Shown here piece after piece: positions 60,830 to 64,000 of a DNA stretch of 64,000 nucleotides. This DNA comes from Echinometra lucunter. Its lineage: Eukaryota > Echinodermata > Echinoidea > Camarodonta > Echinometridae. The stretch spans positions 20,614,143-20,678,142 of the forward strand of contig CM057169.1 in assembly GCA_029962745.1 (NCBI GenBank), given 5' to 3'. The first letter of the stretch is position 1. Each line of letters begins with the position of its first letter. The notes below the pieces were generated by a model. That model was given only the letters and a program-made list of their open reading frames with translations. It did no database searches and had not been told where the DNA came from. The position numbers and the translations under genes are program-made.

Positions 60830-62030
60830 TATGCTACGCAACTATGGCATTTATGCTCGTGGTATATGGATTAGATCTTTAATCAAATCAGGAATGCTTG
60901 CCACTTTACTTTTCGTCAATTTTTACATAGCATTTGTACACAAAATCGTGTAATTAATAAAAAATCATTTCTGACAATTAGGTTGCGATGTCGATCAGTT
61001 GCAAACCGATGCTTCTTTTGGGGTACTAATCCTTTAAAAGGGTAGGATGGTAGGGAGGGGCATGGGGCACATGGACACCCCCCCCCCCCCCGCCCTTCAA
61101 AAACAAATAAAAAAAGGGGGAAGGAAAAAAACAAGGGGATAAAGTGAATTCAGCTAATAGATCATAGTGAAGTCCTTTACATCGCCATTCATCTAAGAGC
61201 GATCAGTTGCCTTCGGTATTTCAGCTTCCTATCAGTACAAATTAAAACACCCCCCCCCCCCCCTCTCTTCATACTCAGTGCCCCTACACAGAATGGACCC
61301 CCTATATATACGCCATGGCTTAACGTATAGGATAAAAGTTAATTTCCCATTAATTATCCTTCAGACAGACCAACAGAAAGCTGAGGTATGGCAGTATGAA
61401 GTCTGAAACAGCCCGGAGGAATGTTTTCAGTTGTCATGGCAACACCAGGTTGTCAGTTCGAAAGCATGAGTTTGATTTCAATTGCAACAGATTGCAATAG
61501 CGACGTCGACTAATCTAATGCAATCATTTGATTGTTCGGTCAAGGTACGAATTTAATTGTATTTATAGGGGCATCGCTAGGTTACTGGTGGAAAGTGTGC
61601 TATCGAAGTCTATTAGTTTGAGGTTTGCCAACTCTCCCCTTTAATTACGTGCTGTAAAATTATAATTGTGCGCCTCATTTGCCAAAAGCGATGCAAATTT
61701 GGGGAAATCCGTACATGTATAGACCAATTCCACCACCGATTTATGTATTTGGCCCTCTATCGGCGACGCGATTGCTGCAGTGTGCAAGCGAGCTGACCGC
61801 GATTGGCTCTGTGTACAACATCAATGAAAGATATGAGATATGCCCTGATATTGTTCCATTCACTTTATTCTAGATCAATAAAATAAATCATGGATACATG
61901 GGTAGATGAGATAAGACAATGGCCATATCTGACAGATGAAGGTATGATGTATTTTTGTACTTTCGTTGCTTTTTCCCCTTAGTTTTGTCAGTAAAAAATC
62001 GATCGCAGCATGGCAGCCCCACTGTTGGCA
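60830..62030. other. Non-coding stretch
   Basis: C runs at 61078-61091 and 61249-61263. One frame of 60 residues (61688-61873) has GC-rich codons but no recognisable family. Confidence 0.4.
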
Positions 62031-62039
62031 CTGTCGCAC

Positions 62040-62520
62040 TCGCGGTAGTGCACTGCCGCAGTATACGGGAGCCCCGGGGGGGGGGGGGGCACTCGACCCC
62101 AAGAGTGGTAGGTATGTGCCGCGGGCGAGACAAAAAACGGGGGCTTTGGAACGGGCTTGTTGTGACAAGGAGGGTCTTCGGAACGGGCTTCGGAACTACA
62201 AATGTTCGTGAAAACGGGGGTCTTTGGAACGGTTCGCTTGCGTGTGAGTGCGTATGTATCCCTATGGAACGGGCATACATGCAAGCAGCTAGCTAGGCCG
62301 GTGGTACGGGAGCCGGGTGCTCTCGCGCAGAAGCGATGGTCGGACGTCAGCGCTGGCTGGCCTACGCGCGGTACTGTGCGGGCTGATTTTCACCAAAACT
62401 GAAGCTCATTGTAACGGAGCAATGCGGCCGGAACGGCCAAACGAAAATCTTGCTATGCTTCGGAACGCAAGGGCGGATCCAGCATTCTCCAATAGGGGGG
62501 GGGGCCGAAATTTTGAAAAC
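62040..62520 (+). repeat. GC-rich interspersed repeat with GGAACGGGC units
   Basis: Imperfect units of CTTTGGAACGGGCTTG type recur at about 62142, 62170, 62220 and 62260. G runs bound the stretch (62078-62090 and 62494-62503). Its open frames on both strands are composition effects. Confidence 0.6.
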
Positions 62521-62559
62521 CACTCGAACCAATTAGAAACGTATGATGACTTTTTCATA

Positions 62560-63480
62560 TGTATACAGGTATATTTGGTCATCTCGCTTGCCGCATTCGT
62601 TAGCTTTTCCATGCCATCTTGTATTTAAATTTAATCCGAGCGAGCGCGGCGAGCGAGGAAAAAATCTGTATACTATTTTTCATGCTAGAAGTGATAATTA
62701 TTCATCCCAGTACACGATGATAGTAATCATGAGATATGTGACTTTTATGTATACAGGTACATTAGGTCATCATGGTCATCTCTCTTGCCAAATTGGTCTG
62801 CTTTTCCATACCATCTTGTATTTAAATTTAATCCGAGCGAGCGCAGCCAACGAGGAAAAAAATCTATACTATTTTTAATGGTAGAAGTGATAATTCTTCA
62901 TCCAAATACACGATGGTATTAATCACGAGTTGAATTTAATCCGAGCGAGCGCAGCGAGCAAAGAAAAAATCTGTATACTATTTTTAATGGTAGAAGTGTT
63001 AATTTTTCATCCAAATACACGATGGTATTGATTATGAGATAACTAACCTTTTTTATATGTGCGCAGGTACATTTTCGTCACCTCGCTTGCCGAATTCGTT
63101 TGCTTTCCCAAATCCATCCTGTATCTGAGTATTGTACGGACGAGCATAGCAAGCGAGGAAAATACATAATTATGTTCTCCCTTTCATGGTAGAAGTGAAA
63201 GTTCTTCATCAAAATACACGATGTGCCTTTAAGATATCTATTTTGAAATATGTGGTCACCTCTCCTACCTAATTTATTTGCTTTCAAAGACCATCTTGTA
63301 TTATACAAGCGAGCGGGGGAAAATATATATATATCTTTTTGTGGTAGAAGTGATTATTCTTCATCCATATACATGATTTGCCTAAAAGTATCTAGATTTG
63401 TTCATCTCACCTGCCGAATGTGTTTGCTTTCCGAACTTACGAGCTAGCGCAGCGAGCAAGGAAAAATATACACTCTCTTT
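62560..63480 (+). repeat. Second block of the GAGCGAGCG tandem repeat
   Basis: Cores lie near 62638, 62834, 62943, 63138, 63309 and 63440, followed as at 8290-10280 by GAGGAAAAAT, GGTAGAAGTGATAATTCTTC and CACCTCGCTTGCCGAATTCG. An AAGGGCGGATCCAGC and a G run lie just upstream, echoing the left end of the element at 7915. Confidence 0.85.
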
Positions 63481-63739
63481 CGTCGTACCGGTGTTATTTC
63501 GTCGTCAAAACGAATAAGCAATTAAGCCAAATATGGGTACCTTACTCCTCTTTTTCTTTCTTTTTCCCCTTCATCCTATTCCCTCTCCTTTCTTTCTCTC
63601 TTTTTTGCCGACAGCAATCGCGAATTTGTCTATTGGGAATGGTACCTCTACCCCAGTTTTACATTATGGGTGTAAGTCTCTATCAGTCCTGTACCCAGGA
63701 TTTTTACTGTGGTTCACCTTTGGAAATAGTAGACCTTTT

Positions 63740-64000
63740 TGAGGAAGTGACAATTGCAAGCGCGAAGCGCGAGCCGAAATTTTGGTTTATAATAACCTGA
63801 AGGCAGAGCAATTTTGCCTCTCATTTATTGTGAACTCATTCTAAAACTGATGATAATCTAATCAACTTCCCCCTATATGCGAGCGCAAAGCGTGAGCGGA
63901 AAATCCCCATAAAATGAATTATACTTCTTTGTAATTCTTAATTCTTATAACTCTCAAGATGATAGCATGCGAACGTGGAGCGCAAGCGGAAATTTTGCCA
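63740..64000 (+). repeat. Diverged GCGCGAAGCGCGAGC-type units
   Basis: Near 63755, 63880 and 63967 the pattern GCGnnnGnnnnGCGnnAGCGGAAATTTT recurs. It is a sister repeat of the GAGCGAGCG family and runs off the window. Confidence 0.6.

Noticed and set aside
61888..62402. Overlapping GC-rich frames on both strands
   Set aside because: They lie in an interspersed GGAACGGGC repeat with poly-G and have no family features.

Overview
The window reads as nuclear DNA of a sea urchin (echinoid, Lytechinus/Strongylocentrotus type). The best single clue is a histone H4 with Cys at position 73, a known sea-urchin feature. Intron-rich animal genes, long G and CT/TA runs, many small inverted-repeat transposons, and three gaps of exactly 500 N (18374-18873, 36406-36905, 53878-54377) fit a draft echinoid assembly.

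Layout. (1) 1-1.5 kb: a likely terminal exon of an upstream gene, then a two-exon gene for a divergent ubiquitin-like protein that ends exactly in Gly-Gly. (2) 3.6-11.3 kb: repeats only. These include an AGGTCA direct-repeat array, GATA/AAT microsatellites, two MITEs, and a 3.3-kb hAT-like element filled with about 13 tandem units carrying a GAGCGAGCG core. (3) 12.0-12.3 kb: a solitary histone H4 gene on the minus strand with an unusual Lys8-to-Asn change. (4) 13.4-20.9 kb: foldbacks, MITEs and a 1.04-kb near-perfect palindrome. (5) 21.1-22.0 kb: a FAM43-like PTB-domain adaptor gene (minus). (6) 22-31.5 kb: non-coding, with SINE copies, a tRNA-like unit, two adjacent inverted-repeat elements and a 460-bp tandem duplication. 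(7) 31.8-33.5 kb: a GT10 alpha-1,3-fucosyltransferase (minus). (8) 37.2-41.4 kb: a complete six-exon BRCC3 (BRCC36) K63 deubiquitinase gene (plus), including an AT-AC minor-spliceosome (U12) intron. (9) 45.4-53.8 kb: nine 3' exons of a CEP63/DEUP1 centriole-assembly gene (minus), convergent with BRCC3, with introns full of mobile elements. Its 5' end is lost in or beyond the third gap. (10) 54.4-64 kb: mostly AT-rich non-coding DNA, one candidate exon, foldbacks, and a second block of the GAGCGAGCG repeat.

The genes are ordinary separate transcription units; nothing suggests an operon or functional cluster. The most unusual items are the ubiquitin-like gene at 399-1394, the AT-AC intron of BRCC3 with a MITE inserted 13 bp from its branch site, the Asn8 H4, and three unrelated repeat families built from roughly 150-165-bp units. 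All protein identifications come from recalled family motifs read against the translated sequence; no database search was run.
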